Positions 17,343-26,074 of a stretch of DNA of 64,000 bases are shown here, piece after piece. A program made the translations under genes and the position numbers. Each line of letters opens with the position of its first letter. Position 1 is the first letter of the stretch. Origin of the DNA: Terribacillus aidingensis. GTDB taxonomy: Bacteria > Bacillota > Bacilli > Bacillales > Amphibacillaceae. The stretch spans positions 1,832,001 to 1,896,000 of the forward strand of contig NZ_CP159996.1 of NCBI RefSeq assembly GCF_040703035.1, given 5' to 3'. The notes below the pieces were generated by a model. It did not search any database. It saw only the letters and a list, made by a program, of their open reading frames with translations, and was not told the origin of the DNA.

Positions 17343-18818
17343 TTACAAAATGACATACTCTATATCAAGCAATATGGATATCTTCTCCAACTGAGAAGCA
17401 ATGTGCCCGATCGCCAGCGCGCAATGATGTGTCGGAGCTTCCTTGAACCATCTGGTCATATACGCATCTGGATGCTCATCGAAGCTGATATGCGTCTGCG
17501 TATTTCCAATTTGCATGATTGGACCATCTATTGCTTTTCCTTCACTGATGATGAATCTGACTTTCCCTTCAACTGTCTGGGTGACATTTAATGTTGTAAT
17601 CGGACCAGCTTTCACTTTTGCCTCTACTGCCACTCCAGTTCCCTGCTTTCCATGATAAAGACCCATTCCGCGCAATATAGGCTTATCCTTTGCTATAGCA
17701 ATATGGAACGGACCATCATGCCCCAGCAGGATCGTTCCTTCTGCATAGTCCGTGAGCACAATTTCGGCAAAACTTCCTCCCGCATCGAGTAAGTCGCAGA
17801 TTTTCATTGCTATATTTGTCTTCAAATCCCCTTCTCCAGCACATGGTATATGCTTGGCTGTCAGAAGACTGTTCCCAACAATCATTCCTGCCTGTAACGC
17901 TTCTTCCGAACTTCCTGGCGCACCGTGATAATAGTAAGTCAAAGCATCCAAGTTTCTTTGATCAGCAAGCCCCTCCTCCGCTGCAGCTACTTGAGCCGCC
18001 CAATTCAATTGGTTTTCTGTGGGCTTCTTGGCAATCGGATCACTGTGCGAATCATCACTGATTGTAAACACATTTTCTATTTCGGCCCTTTTAGCCTCCA
18101 CTTCTTTATCCGACACTTGCTCTAACTGCTCTTTCAAATCGCCAATTTCCAATACGTCTACATGAATGCCAAGCTGTGCCTGCAGCATTGTAAAATCAAT
18201 ATACATATCAAGCATACCGCTGTATGTGTTTCCGAGAAAACCGAAGTTACTATATTGCAGGCTGCGCTTCACAGATGCAGCCATCGTCCACTCCTTGATT
18301 TGTTTCCAAGCAGCGATTGCCTCCGGTTCCTCAGCTGTCACTTCATTTGCTTTGGAAACAGATGGAGTCTTCCAAAGCCCAAGCAAACCATTCACAACAT
18401 GGTACGGAATGTTTGCACGGTGAAAAGCATTCGCGAATTCAGGCACTGGGCAAGCGCCGCAATGCGCAAGCCATTCCTCAGTAGACGTCTCTGCATAATT
18501 GATTTGACGAGTCGGCTGGAGATTCAGGAAAATGACAGGCGCAGAACAAATTCGATGAATCGGCAGGATGGAAGCACTCGTACAATACGTTGCTGCATGG
18601 CAGAAAATAAGGTCCACCTGATTCACTTGAAAATATTCTCCTGCCGTCCTGCCAGCTTGCTCAGAATCTACCAAACCGAAATTGCATACATCTGCCCATT
18701 GCTCGATTTGTTCGCTTACATGCTGGTTATACCCGAGCAAACGTTCCTTCAATGACGGAAACTGACCCCAATAAGCCTTTAATCCTACCGAATATAATCC
18801 AATTCTTGCTTTCCTCAT
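17343..18818 (-). CDS. L-fucose/L-arabinose isomerase family protein
   Basis: 491 residues, recognised as a member of the L-fucose/L-arabinose isomerase superfamily by overall layout. The N-terminal domain has the sugar-isomerase-type DLIFCHAATYC segment, the middle holds FLGNTYSGMLDMYIDF, and the C-terminal barrel domain has FHIAIAKDKPILRGMGLYHGK and a terminal HHCALAIGHI. Such enzymes interconvert aldoses and ketoses using a divalent metal, but the substrate cannot be assigned. It is not a second RhaA, and no kinase or aldolase accompanies it. It lies at the edge of the rhamnose island but is separated from the ABC operon. ATG behind TTAGGAGGAG; own terminator. Confidence 0.7.
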   Translation of the reverse strand: MRKARIGLYSVGLKAYWGQFPSLKERLLGYNQHVSEQIEQWADVCNFGLVDSEQAGRTAGEYFQVNQVDLIFCHAATYCTSASILPIHRICSAPVIFLNLQPTRQINYAETSTEEWLAHCGACPVPEFANAFHRANIPYHVVNGLLGLWKTPSVSKANEVTAEEPEAIAAWKQIKEWTMAASVKRSLQYSNFGFLGNTYSGMLDMYIDFTMLQAQLGIHVDVLEIGDLKEQLEQVSDKEVEAKRAEIENVFTISDDSHSDPIAKKPTENQLNWAAQVAAAEEGLADQRNLDALTYYYHGAPGSSEEALQAGMIVGNSLLTAKHIPCAGEGDLKTNIAMKICDLLDAGGSFAEIVLTDYAEGTILLGHDGPFHIAIAKDKPILRGMGLYHGKQGTGVAVEAKVKAGPITTLNVTQTVEGKVRFIISEGKAIDGPIMQIGNTQTHISFDEHPDAYMTRWFKEAPTHHCALAIGHIASQLEKISILLDIEYVIL

Positions 18819-18921
18819 GCATTCTCCTCCTAATGGTCGTAGATATTAAACTTGCCAGCTATTAATGATTCCGCTTTCAAAATACATCGCCAGCTCATTG
18901 AGCCAGCTGACCTTTTCCTCA

Positions 18922-19347
18922 TTAGGATTCGGGATAGGTTTTTCTTAGAAAATCCACCGAATCTCCAATCAAGTCTCTTAAAACATCCTCATCAATATCT
19001 GCTGTTTTATTAATATACACACATGCCTTCCCAGTCTTATGCTTACCAAGCTTCTGCAAGTGCGCTTCCCTATCAGGTTCACCAGGAGCCAGATACAAAC
19101 TAATATTGGCCTTTCTCGGTGAAAACCCAACAAGCGGGGCGTCACCTTCGTGTCCGGTTGCATAACGGTAGTGATAAGAACCAAAACCAATAATGCTCGG
19201 TCCCCACATTTTGGCTTCAAAGCCTGTTGTGTCTGTAAAAATATCCAGCAGCTTATAAGCATCTTCTCTTTTTTTAGGATTCTCTACAGCTTCGATGAAA
19301 TCTAGCACGCTATTGTCTGTTTCCTTTGTTTTTAATTCATATCCCAA
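18922..19347 (-). CDS. DUF1801 domain protein
   Basis: 141 residues. The segments MWGPSIIGFGSYHYRY and LVGFSPRKANISLYL, together with a C-terminal GKACVYINKTADID, are the hallmarks of the DUF1801 fold (YdhG/CyaY-like surface). No enzymatic function is established for this family. The start is TTG at 19347, preceded by GAGGAGGA. It is a lone gene upstream of the isomerase-family gene, about 100 bases away. Confidence 0.8.
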   Translation of the reverse strand: MGYELKTKETDNSVLDFIEAVENPKKREDAYKLLDIFTDTTGFEAKMWGPSIIGFGSYHYRYATGHEGDAPLVGFSPRKANISLYLAPGEPDREAHLQKLGKHKTGKACVYINKTADIDEDVLRDLIGDSVDFLRKTYPES

Positions 19348-19569
19348 TTGTTTGTCCTCCTCTATTTTTTATTTTATAAGTAATGGCGTTAGTATTTAAT
19401 TTGTCTCCTTTTTACTTTTGATGATCTTCCTTTTGAACTGTTAGAGCCGTGGCAATAAAGAATCTATACATATGCGGAACGTTGTGCTCTCTGTTCTTAT
19501 CTTATTTCCTTGGAATTTATATTTTCCTGCAACAAGCGCTTTTCATCACTATCTTATATAAATCCTCCA
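19348..19569. other. Gap between DUF1801 gene and SDR remnant
   Basis: About 220 bases of AT-rich sequence with no gene I can support. A minus-strand TATAAAAT lies near 19377 and could serve the DUF1801 gene. An AAGCGCTT core near 19537 resembles the centre of a catabolite-responsive element but its flanks do not fit. Confidence 0.4.
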
Positions 19570-19656
19570 TTAACACGCAATGTGTGCAATGGCTTTTCCA
19601 ATCCCCGATGCAGAGGCAGTAATAAGAGCTTTTTTACCTTTCAATCCTAAATCCAT
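19570..19656 (-). pseudogene. N-terminal remnant of a short-chain dehydrogenase (SDR)
   Basis: From ATG 19656, behind a strong AAGGAGGAGG site, the frame reads MDLGLKGKKALITASAS and continues through GIGKAIA before a TAA at 19570-19572: 28 codons only. This is the start of an SDR with its nucleotide-binding TxxxxGIG motif. No continuation of the fold is found downstream in any frame, so most of the gene has been deleted. It sits just beyond the end of the rhamnose ABC operon. Confidence 0.7.
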
Positions 19657-19754
19657 GTTCAGCCTCCTCCTTTTGTGTTAGATCCATGTTATACGCTATA
19701 GCTTGAGAAGCAAGGGATAGGCTATTCCAATGGTTTTAAGTCCTTATATGTATA

Positions 19755-19780
19755 AAAGCCGGAGATCTAGTCCCCGGCTA
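19755..19780 (-). terminator. Terminator of the rhamnose ABC operon
   Basis: Stem AGCCGG/CCGGCT around a short loop, followed on the minus strand by TTTTATA, about 10 bases after the stop of the binding-protein gene. Confidence 0.75.
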
Positions 19781-19786
19781 TTGTTC

Positions 19787-20830
19787 TTAATATACATCCT
19801 TCCATTCATCGATATTCGATTTATCAAATTTGAATGGGTCTCCAAGCATGATTTGTGTGCCTTCTCCATCCTCGACGACCTCCACTTCACCAAGATCACG
19901 TAAATCTACTTTCTCTCCTAGTTCACCAGAGATGTTGCCTTCACCCAATTCATAAGCAGCGTAAGCAGCACCCTTCCCTACATCGATCGGATTCCACAAA
20001 TACATCCAAGGGCTGACTCCGCTTTCAATGTAGGTCGCCATTTCACTCGGCAAGCCAAGGCCGGTCAAAGCGATTTCGCCTTCCAAACCTTTGTCTGTAA
20101 GCACTTTACCTGCTGCAGCAATACCAACAGTCGTTGGTGCGATGATTGCCTTCAAATCAGGATAAGATTTAAGCAACGCTTCTGTTTCAGATACACTTTT
20201 ATCACGCAAATCGTCTCCGTAAGCTACTTTTACAAGCTCAATATCTTTATATTCATCTTTCTCAAGTTCCTTCTTCATCCACTCGATCCATGTATTCTGG
20301 TTCGTAGCCTGGCTCGTTGCGCTTAGAACTGCGATCTGGCCTTCGCCGCCGATCATTTCAGAAACTGCTTCGATTTGTACGCGGCCAATCCGTTCCGGGT
20401 TAGCTTGGTTCACATGGATATCACGACTGGCAGCGTTGACTGCTGAATCGACGGACAAAACTTTGATTCCTTGATCCTTTGCCTTTTTCAATGCCGGCTC
20501 CAATGCATCTGGATCATTCCCCGCTACCGCGATGACATCCACCTTTTGCGTGATAAGCTGTTCAATAATCTGAATTTGGCCTTCCGCAGTTGGCTGATCT
20601 GGTGAGCGCAGAATTACTTCTCCGCCTAATTCCTCGATTGTGCTTTCAAATCCGTCCAGCATTTTCTCACCATATGGATTTCCTGTATTTTTAAATACGA
20701 AAGCATATTTCTTTGGTCCATCGTCTGACCCTCCACCAGATGCACCACTTGATTCTGGTGCTCCTTGGCTGCAGGCAGCCAGCAAACATACTAATAGCAT
20801 CATAGCGATCCATTTGCTCCACTTTTTCAT
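19787..20830 (-). CDS. Rhamnose-type ABC transporter, substrate-binding lipoprotein
   Basis: 347 residues: a lipoprotein signal with lipobox LLAAC (Cys near 20), then a periplasmic-binding-protein type I (RbsB/RhaS-like) domain. Characteristic are KNTGNPYGEKMLDGF, QKVDVIAVAGNDPDAL and a C-terminal GDPFKFDKSNIDEW tail that fits the RhaS group. It captures sugar outside the membrane for the two permeases upstream. Gene order ATPase-permease-permease-SBP and proximity to rhaABM point to L-rhamnose. It has a paralogue at 27835-28869 that belongs to the sensor triad. ATG behind GAAGGGGAG; last gene of its operon. Confidence 0.85.
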   Translation of the reverse strand: MKKWSKWIAMMLLVCLLAACSQGAPESSGASGGGSDDGPKKYAFVFKNTGNPYGEKMLDGFESTIEELGGEVILRSPDQPTAEGQIQIIEQLITQKVDVIAVAGNDPDALEPALKKAKDQGIKVLSVDSAVNAASRDIHVNQANPERIGRVQIEAVSEMIGGEGQIAVLSATSQATNQNTWIEWMKKELEKDEYKDIELVKVAYGDDLRDKSVSETEALLKSYPDLKAIIAPTTVGIAAAGKVLTDKGLEGEIALTGLGLPSEMATYIESGVSPWMYLWNPIDVGKGAAYAAYELGEGNISGELGEKVDLRDLGEVEVVEDGEGTQIMLGDPFKFDKSNIDEWKDVY

Positions 20831-20877
20831 CTCGGTCTCCCCTTCTTATCTATTAGTATCAGCAAGCGCTGGAATAC

Positions 20878-21882
20878 TCACTTCTTTTTCATCATCCCGC
20901 CTAGCTTCGGAATGGCAACTGACAGGATGAGCAATGCTCCTACAATGATCAAAAACATTTGACTTGGAAGATTGATAAGCCCAAGTCCATATTGTAAATA
21001 GCCGATGATGAAGACGGCTATGACGACACCGAGCACCCGCCCTTTGCCTCCTGCCGTACTTACACCGCCAAGTGCCGCCATTGCAATGATATCCAATTCA
21101 TACATGGTAGCAATGTTCGGCCGCGTACTGCCCATCCTTGATGTAAGGAATATTGCCGTCACTGCAGCCAGCAACCCTGCCAGCATAAAGACGATCACCT
21201 TGACCTTATCTACTTTGATACCAGAAAAAAGGCTGGCGGTCGGATTGTTTCCGATAGCAAAAACCTTTCTTCCAAAAGTCGTCTTGTGCAGTACGATACC
21301 GAATAGTAGAGCCAACGCTGCGAATACAATCAGCAGAAACGGTATTCCGAAAACATAACCCCATCCAAAGAATCCGAACCATTCAGGAAAACCTCCTGCT
21401 GCTTGGTCTTCCAAAATGATGTAAGCAATTCCCCGGTAAAGGATCATGGTACCGAGTGTAACGATAACTGCCGAAAGCTCTTTGAATTTCACGATCAAAA
21501 GTCCATTGACCAGGCCGCATATAGCTCCCGTTGCCAGACAGGCAATGATGGCAACTTCCATCGGCAGACCTGCACTTGTGTAAAGCGTGGCCATGACGAC
21601 TGATGATAAGGCAACAGTTGAACCTACAGAAATATCGATATCCCGCATGATCATAATCATCGCCATCGGAAAGACGATTAACGCCTTATCGAGGAAAACC
21701 ATCGTCCCATCCCGCAGACTCGGATAATTCAGGAAGTAAGGTGACAGATTGCTTCCAAGCAGGAGCACTGCAACCAAAATGACTAAAAGCATCCACTCCC
21801 ATTGGAAGAAAAGACGTTTCCAGGAGAACGGCAGATTCGTTTCCAGAGTACGAGGTTGATATGTTTGTTTCTTTTGTTCCAT
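20878..21882 (-). CDS. Rhamnose-type ABC transporter permease 2 (RhaQ-like)
   Basis: 334 residues with 8-10 hydrophobic segments and the BPD_transp_2 permease features, including DIDISVGSTVAL and the conserved AALGGVSTAGGKGRVLGV loop that contacts the ATPase. One of two non-identical permeases expected for a RhaSTPQ-type importer. Its ATG overlaps the stop of the preceding permease (TGATG), implying translational coupling. Sugar specificity is inferred from context. Confidence 0.85.
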   Translation of the reverse strand: MEQKKQTYQPRTLETNLPFSWKRLFFQWEWMLLVILVAVLLLGSNLSPYFLNYPSLRDGTMVFLDKALIVFPMAMIMIMRDIDISVGSTVALSSVVMATLYTSAGLPMEVAIIACLATGAICGLVNGLLIVKFKELSAVIVTLGTMILYRGIAYIILEDQAAGGFPEWFGFFGWGYVFGIPFLLIVFAALALLFGIVLHKTTFGRKVFAIGNNPTASLFSGIKVDKVKVIVFMLAGLLAAVTAIFLTSRMGSTRPNIATMYELDIIAMAALGGVSTAGGKGRVLGVVIAVFIIGYLQYGLGLINLPSQMFLIIVGALLILSVAIPKLGGMMKKK

Positions 21883-22901
21883 CAGCCAGCCCTCCTAAGC
21901 AGATGAGTTCGTTCGACACGGCGTTTCACGATGGCATTTACGATAACCGCTAGCAGGATGATAAGCCCTTGGATGCCGTTCTGCCAAAACGGTGACACAT
22001 TCAAAAGCGGCAGCGCATTGTTCAAAATACCTAATAATATTGCTCCGAGCAGAACACCAGCGAGCTTACCAGAGCCGCCAGCGATGCTGACACCACCCAG
22101 AATACATGCAGCAATGACTGTTAGCTCATAACCCGAGGCTGTATCTCCTTGGGCCGAGGCAAACTTGGATACCCACAACACACCACAGAGTCCAGATAAT
22201 CCTCCCATGATGGTATAAACCAGGAATAAGATACGTCCTTGTTTAATACCGCTCACAGCAGCAGATTGCGGATTACTGCCGACCGCATAGATTTGCCGAC
22301 CAGTACTTGTGTAATTGAGAAAATAAAAGAATACGAGGCAGAAGATCGCCGCAATCCAGATCAAATGATTCAGTCCAAGGAAAGTTCCGGTTGCAATTTC
22401 AACAAAGCCTTCCGACATTTGATAAGAGCTAACCCACTCTCCATCACTCACCAAAAACGTAAGACCCCGAAAGATGTTCATCAATGCTAGTGTTGCTATG
22501 ATTGGCAGCAATCCGACTTTTGCAATCAGCAATCCGATGACCATTCCGCAGAAAGCACCAATTATGGTGCCTATAAGAAGGCAAAGGAACGGGTTTACAG
22601 AAGGATTAGCTGCCACAAGCTGCGCAGTCAGCATACCGGAAAGCGCAATAACAGCTCCTATCGACAAATCGATTCCCCTTGTGATCAGAACGATCATCAT
22701 GCCAAGCGCGAGGATGACAAGGATTGACGTATTGGTCGCCATGTCAAGGATGTTTTCTCCCGTCAAAAAAGAAGGATTGCGTAACTGTACCCCGATACAT
22801 AAAATGACGATGAAGAATAACAGTCCGAGCTCCCGGAATTGATAAAACAGTGCCAGCGGATTTTTCTTCTCCAATTCTAAATTCTCTGTTTTGATTTCCA
22901 T
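21882..22901 (-). CDS. Rhamnose-type ABC transporter permease 1 (RhaP-like)
   Basis: 339 residues, polytopic. The family signatures are RGIDLSIGAVIALSGM and ACILGGVSIAGGSGKLAGV, which carries the coupling EAA-like loop. It pairs with the permease that follows to form the membrane channel. ATG behind GAAGGAGGGG, 16 bases after the ATPase gene. Confidence 0.85.
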   Translation of the reverse strand: MEIKTENLELEKKNPLALFYQFRELGLLFFIVILCIGVQLRNPSFLTGENILDMATNTSILVILALGMMIVLITRGIDLSIGAVIALSGMLTAQLVAANPSVNPFLCLLIGTIIGAFCGMVIGLLIAKVGLLPIIATLALMNIFRGLTFLVSDGEWVSSYQMSEGFVEIATGTFLGLNHLIWIAAIFCLVFFYFLNYTSTGRQIYAVGSNPQSAAVSGIKQGRILFLVYTIMGGLSGLCGVLWVSKFASAQGDTASGYELTVIAACILGGVSIAGGSGKLAGVLLGAILLGILNNALPLLNVSPFWQNGIQGLIILLAVIVNAIVKRRVERTHLLRRAG

Positions 22902-22917
22902 TGTGACCCCTCCTTCT

Positions 22918-24435
22918 TTAACCGCTTTTCTCCTGTACTTGCTCTTCGCCCATTGCTGCTTCCAAAATCATCTCCTGCGTAATTCCCCTGTTAACGAAGT
23001 CGGCTGCAATCCTGCCTTCTTTCATTACTAAGATCCGATCGCTCATACCAAGGATCTCAGGCATTTCAGAAGAAACGAATAGAACCGCATAACCTGCCTC
23101 TGCCAGCTGCTGGACAATTTCATATATGGCTGCCTTTGCTCCGATATCGACACCTTTCGTCGGTTCGTCCAGCAAAATCACTTTCAAGTCCTTTGTCAGC
23201 AGTTTCGCTACAGCTACCTTCTGCTGATTGCCTCCCGAAAGGGAACTAACCAAGTCAAAGATACTCGTGGCCTTGATATGCACTTTTTCACCGAATTCTT
23301 TGGCCTGCTGTTTCTCCTTATCACTGTGGATCCACGTAAAGGTCGATAAATCAGTTAAATTGGCTAGTGTTATATTCTTTTCAATACTCCAATCCACAAG
23401 GAGACCTTGATCCAATCGATCTTCTGCCAAGTAGCCGATGCCATTTTTCATAGCTTCCTGGGGATTTCTAATGCGTATCGGACTGCCGCTCAATAAAATT
23501 TCTCCCTTATCAAAGGCTGTTATGCCGAATATAGCCTGGCATACTTCTGTTCTCCCAGCCCCAACCAGACCAGTCATACCGAGTATCTCGCCGCTTCTGA
23601 TAGAGAAGCTGATATCATCGAATTCACCTAGCTTAGACAAGTTCTTCACTTCCAAAACTGTCTCTCCTGCGCTCGTCTTCTTATCAGGGAAAATCTGATT
23701 GATTTCCCTGCCGACCATCGCGACAATCAATTTTTCATTCGAAATGTCTTCTACATCCCAAGTGCCGATATAATTGCTGTCGCGCAGCACTGTCACACGG
23801 CTGGCGAGTCGATACATATCCTCGAAACGGTGTGAAATGAAGATGACAGAAGTGCCTTCATCCCGCAGCTTTTCGGTAATACGATACAGCTCTTCACTTT
23901 CTCTAGCCGTCAGTGCTGCTGTTGGTTCATCCATGATGATTATTTTCGCCTTTGTACTTATCGCCTTAGCTATCTCGACAATTTGCTGCTGTGCCACGCT
24001 TAGCGTATTCATTTGAGCTTTAGGGTCCAAGCTGCTGCCCAACTCACGCAACAGCTGCCGCGCTTGCTTATGCATCTCCCGCCAATTCAGCGTCTTCCAT
24101 GCAGGGTGCCTGATTTCATGATTCATAAAGATATTTTCGGTTACAGACAAGTCAGGATAACTTGTCACATGCTGATAAATTGCCGCAATTCCTTGCTGTT
24201 GAGCTTGTTTAGGATTCTGAAAAGACACTTGCTCGCCCTCCAAAAGAATCTCGCCTTCTGTTGGTTGATGGACGCCAGTGATGATTTTGATGAAAGTGGA
24301 TTTTCCCGCACCATTTTCACCCATCAAGGCGTGGATTTCACCCCTCTTCAGCTGGAATTGCATATCGTTCAGAGCCTTCACACCAGGAAAGGCTTTTGAT
24401 ATCCCTTTCATTTCAAGTACATATTCACTTGTCAT
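22918..24435 (-). CDS. Sugar ABC transporter ATP-binding protein (two-domain, RhaT/RbsA-like)
   Basis: 505 residues made of two ABC modules, as in ribose/rhamnose importers. Module 1 has Walker A GENGAGKST, signature LSVAQQQ and Walker B IIIMDEPTAAL. Module 2 has a degenerate P-loop region (GLVGAGRTEV), signature LSGGNQQK and VILLDEPTKGVD. The weakened second Walker A is normal for this class. It energises sugar import through the two permeases. First gene of the operon; ATG behind GAAGGAGG, with a near-perfect cre at 24456-24469. Confidence 0.88.
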   Translation of the reverse strand: MTSEYVLEMKGISKAFPGVKALNDMQFQLKRGEIHALMGENGAGKSTFIKIITGVHQPTEGEILLEGEQVSFQNPKQAQQQGIAAIYQHVTSYPDLSVTENIFMNHEIRHPAWKTLNWREMHKQARQLLRELGSSLDPKAQMNTLSVAQQQIVEIAKAISTKAKIIIMDEPTAALTARESEELYRITEKLRDEGTSVIFISHRFEDMYRLASRVTVLRDSNYIGTWDVEDISNEKLIVAMVGREINQIFPDKKTSAGETVLEVKNLSKLGEFDDISFSIRSGEILGMTGLVGAGRTEVCQAIFGITAFDKGEILLSGSPIRIRNPQEAMKNGIGYLAEDRLDQGLLVDWSIEKNITLANLTDLSTFTWIHSDKEKQQAKEFGEKVHIKATSIFDLVSSLSGGNQQKVAVAKLLTKDLKVILLDEPTKGVDIGAKAAIYEIVQQLAEAGYAVLFVSSEMPEILGMSDRILVMKEGRIAADFVNRGITQEMILEAAMGEEQVQEKSG

Positions 24436-24455
24436 TTCTTGACCTCCTTCACTGC

Positions 24456-24469
24456 TGAATGCGCTTACA
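24456..24469. promoter_or_regulatory. cre (CcpA site) before the rhamnose ABC operon
   Basis: TGAATGCGCTTACA matches the catabolite-responsive element consensus TGWAANCGNTNWCA at 13 of 14 positions. It lies 21 bases upstream of the ATPase start codon, where CcpA would block initiation or elongation when preferred sugars are present. Confidence 0.7.
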
Positions 24470-24486
24470 TAAAGAGTATGAAAAAA

Positions 24487-24507
24487 GTCCCGCTTCGAGA
24501 AGGGGAC
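24487..24507 (-). terminator. Terminator after the YesN-type regulator
   Basis: GTCCC-CTTC/GAAG-GGGAC stem with one bulge, followed on the minus strand by TTTTTT. It separates the sensor/regulator genes from the ABC operon downstream. Confidence 0.75.
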
Positions 24508-24544
24508 GTCTTTCGGAATAGGAGGTTATTCTTCTGTTATTGTC

Positions 24545-26074
24545 TTATCGACGCAAGCGTCGATATTCAGAAGGAGCAAATCCTGTATGTTTCTTAAACA
24601 GTTTGCTGAAATATTTGTGATCATGGTATCCGACAGAATCAGCGATTGTCGTCACTTTATCATCTGTATCCTCCAACCTGCGTTTGGCAAGCTCAAGCCG
24701 CTGTTTAGTGACATACTGCAATACAGTTTCTTTCGTGTGCTTTTTGAAATAGGCACAAAAGTAGGTTGGATTCATATAGACATGTGCTGCTACTTGTTCA
24801 ATCGTTATCGCTTCTTGCACATGTTGATGGATGAACGCTTTCGCCTGCTCCACAGCAGCGCGATCTGAATGTTTATCCAATTTTGTACACATGCCTGCCA
24901 GATCTCTAGTCCAATTTTCAAATCCTTGAAGCACTTCCGGTGCTGATAAAGCTTGGTTCGTGTTCCTCCCTAATTTCTGCAGCATTCGGTTAACGTCATT
25001 GACTGGCAAGCGCTTGCTGACATCATGCAGCATTTCGATACCCGCTGATTGTAGGATTGCTATTACCGACTCAAGCGACTCAGCTGCGGAGAGTCCTTCT
25101 TTTAACTGTCTTAAAGCAGTATCCAAATCATCGAATACAAACTGCTTAAAAGCAAAACGCAGTGTATGCAAGATATTCTGGATGTTCACATTAATGGTTT
25201 CTGTATATGGAACTTCTGCAGAAACAGGCTGGAGTTTTATCTCCATTTGCTCTGCTTCCATCGCCGCAGGAAGCAATTCCAATTCGTGCAGTATCTGTCC
25301 TGGTGAAGCTGTTACATTGAAAAAGGAACGATGAGACAAAGTCCGAACAAGATGATCGATAATTTTAGATGTATGTCCCTCCGCTGTATGTACAAGTAAA
25401 CCAAAGCTTTGTTCCTGATCCCACCACCACCAAAAGGAAGGAGCCGACCATTGGTTTGACAGCTCTGCATTCAATATCCGGACAAACGCACTAAGCTCCT
25501 GATGGAATCGAACAGGGTCTCGTTTCACTTTTTGCTGATGGAAGTTTTGAAGCTGTAATCGGCACGTGTAATACGTTCCTGACGGGAAAATCTCAGTCCA
25601 CTGTGTGTCTGCCAAGCTGCTTTCGCCCGAAAGTGCTCGGAGCAGCTGAAGCTGCTCTTGTTTCTGACTTTCCCGTTCTAGCTCTTGTTCCATTTCTTGC
25701 TTTTTAACATATAGCAGCTGCAGCCGATCTTGCAGCTGCTTCCTATCGATTGGTTTCAAAAGATAATCAGCAACTTGATTCCGTAATGCTTGCTGCACAT
25801 ACTGAAAATCATCGAAACCGCTCAAAACAAGAAATTCTCCTGTGTAGCCTGCCTCTTTTAACTCTGTAATCAGCGTTAATCCATCCATGATCGGCATCTT
25901 GATATCTGTCAAAATGACTTCAGCTGCCTTCCCATGTTTCCAGCCATCCAACGCCTCTTGCCCATTGGCATATGTACCAATGATGGTGCATTGCGGCTGA
26001 TCATTGATGAACCGCTCTAGCCCCATACGGATTCGATATTCATCTTCCACGATCATGATTTGCAAATTATGCAT
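24545..26074 (-). CDS. Response regulator with AraC-type DNA-binding domain (YesN-like)
   Basis: About 509 residues from ATG 26074 (AAAGGGGAAG upstream); the 8-codon extension to 26098 lies inside the kinase gene. An N-terminal receiver domain carries the acidic pocket (VEDE near 7-10) and the phosphorylation site in ILTDIKMPIMD (Asp near 55). A central linker is rich in Leu/Gln coiled-coil-like sequence. The C-terminal AraC domain has two helix-turn-helix units (AAHVYMNPTYFCAYFKKHTK and ADSVGYHDHKYFSKLFKKHTG). It is expected to be phosphorylated by the kinase encoded just upstream and to activate sugar uptake genes, most likely the ABC operon beginning 110 bases downstream. Confidence 0.88.
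   Translation of the reverse strand: MHNLQIMIVEDEYRIRMGLERFINDQPQCTIIGTYANGQEALDGWKHGKAAEVILTDIKMPIMDGLTLITELKEAGYTGEFLVLSGFDDFQYVQQALRNQVADYLLKPIDRKQLQDRLQLLYVKKQEMEQELERESQKQEQLQLLRALSGESSLADTQWTEIFPSGTYYTCRLQLQNFHQQKVKRDPVRFHQELSAFVRILNAELSNQWSAPSFWWWWDQEQSFGLLVHTAEGHTSKIIDHLVRTLSHRSFFNVTASPGQILHELELLPAAMEAEQMEIKLQPVSAEVPYTETINVNIQNILHTLRFAFKQFVFDDLDTALRQLKEGLSAAESLESVIAILQSAGIEMLHDVSKRLPVNDVNRMLQKLGRNTNQALSAPEVLQGFENWTRDLAGMCTKLDKHSDRAAVEQAKAFIHQHVQEAITIEQVAAHVYMNPTYFCAYFKKHTKETVLQYVTKQRLELAKRRLEDTDDKVTTIADSVGYHDHKYFSKLFKKHTGFAPSEYRRLRR

Noticed and set aside
19530..19545. cre site near the SDR remnant
   Set aside because: Only the AAGCGCTT core fits; both outer flanks mismatch.
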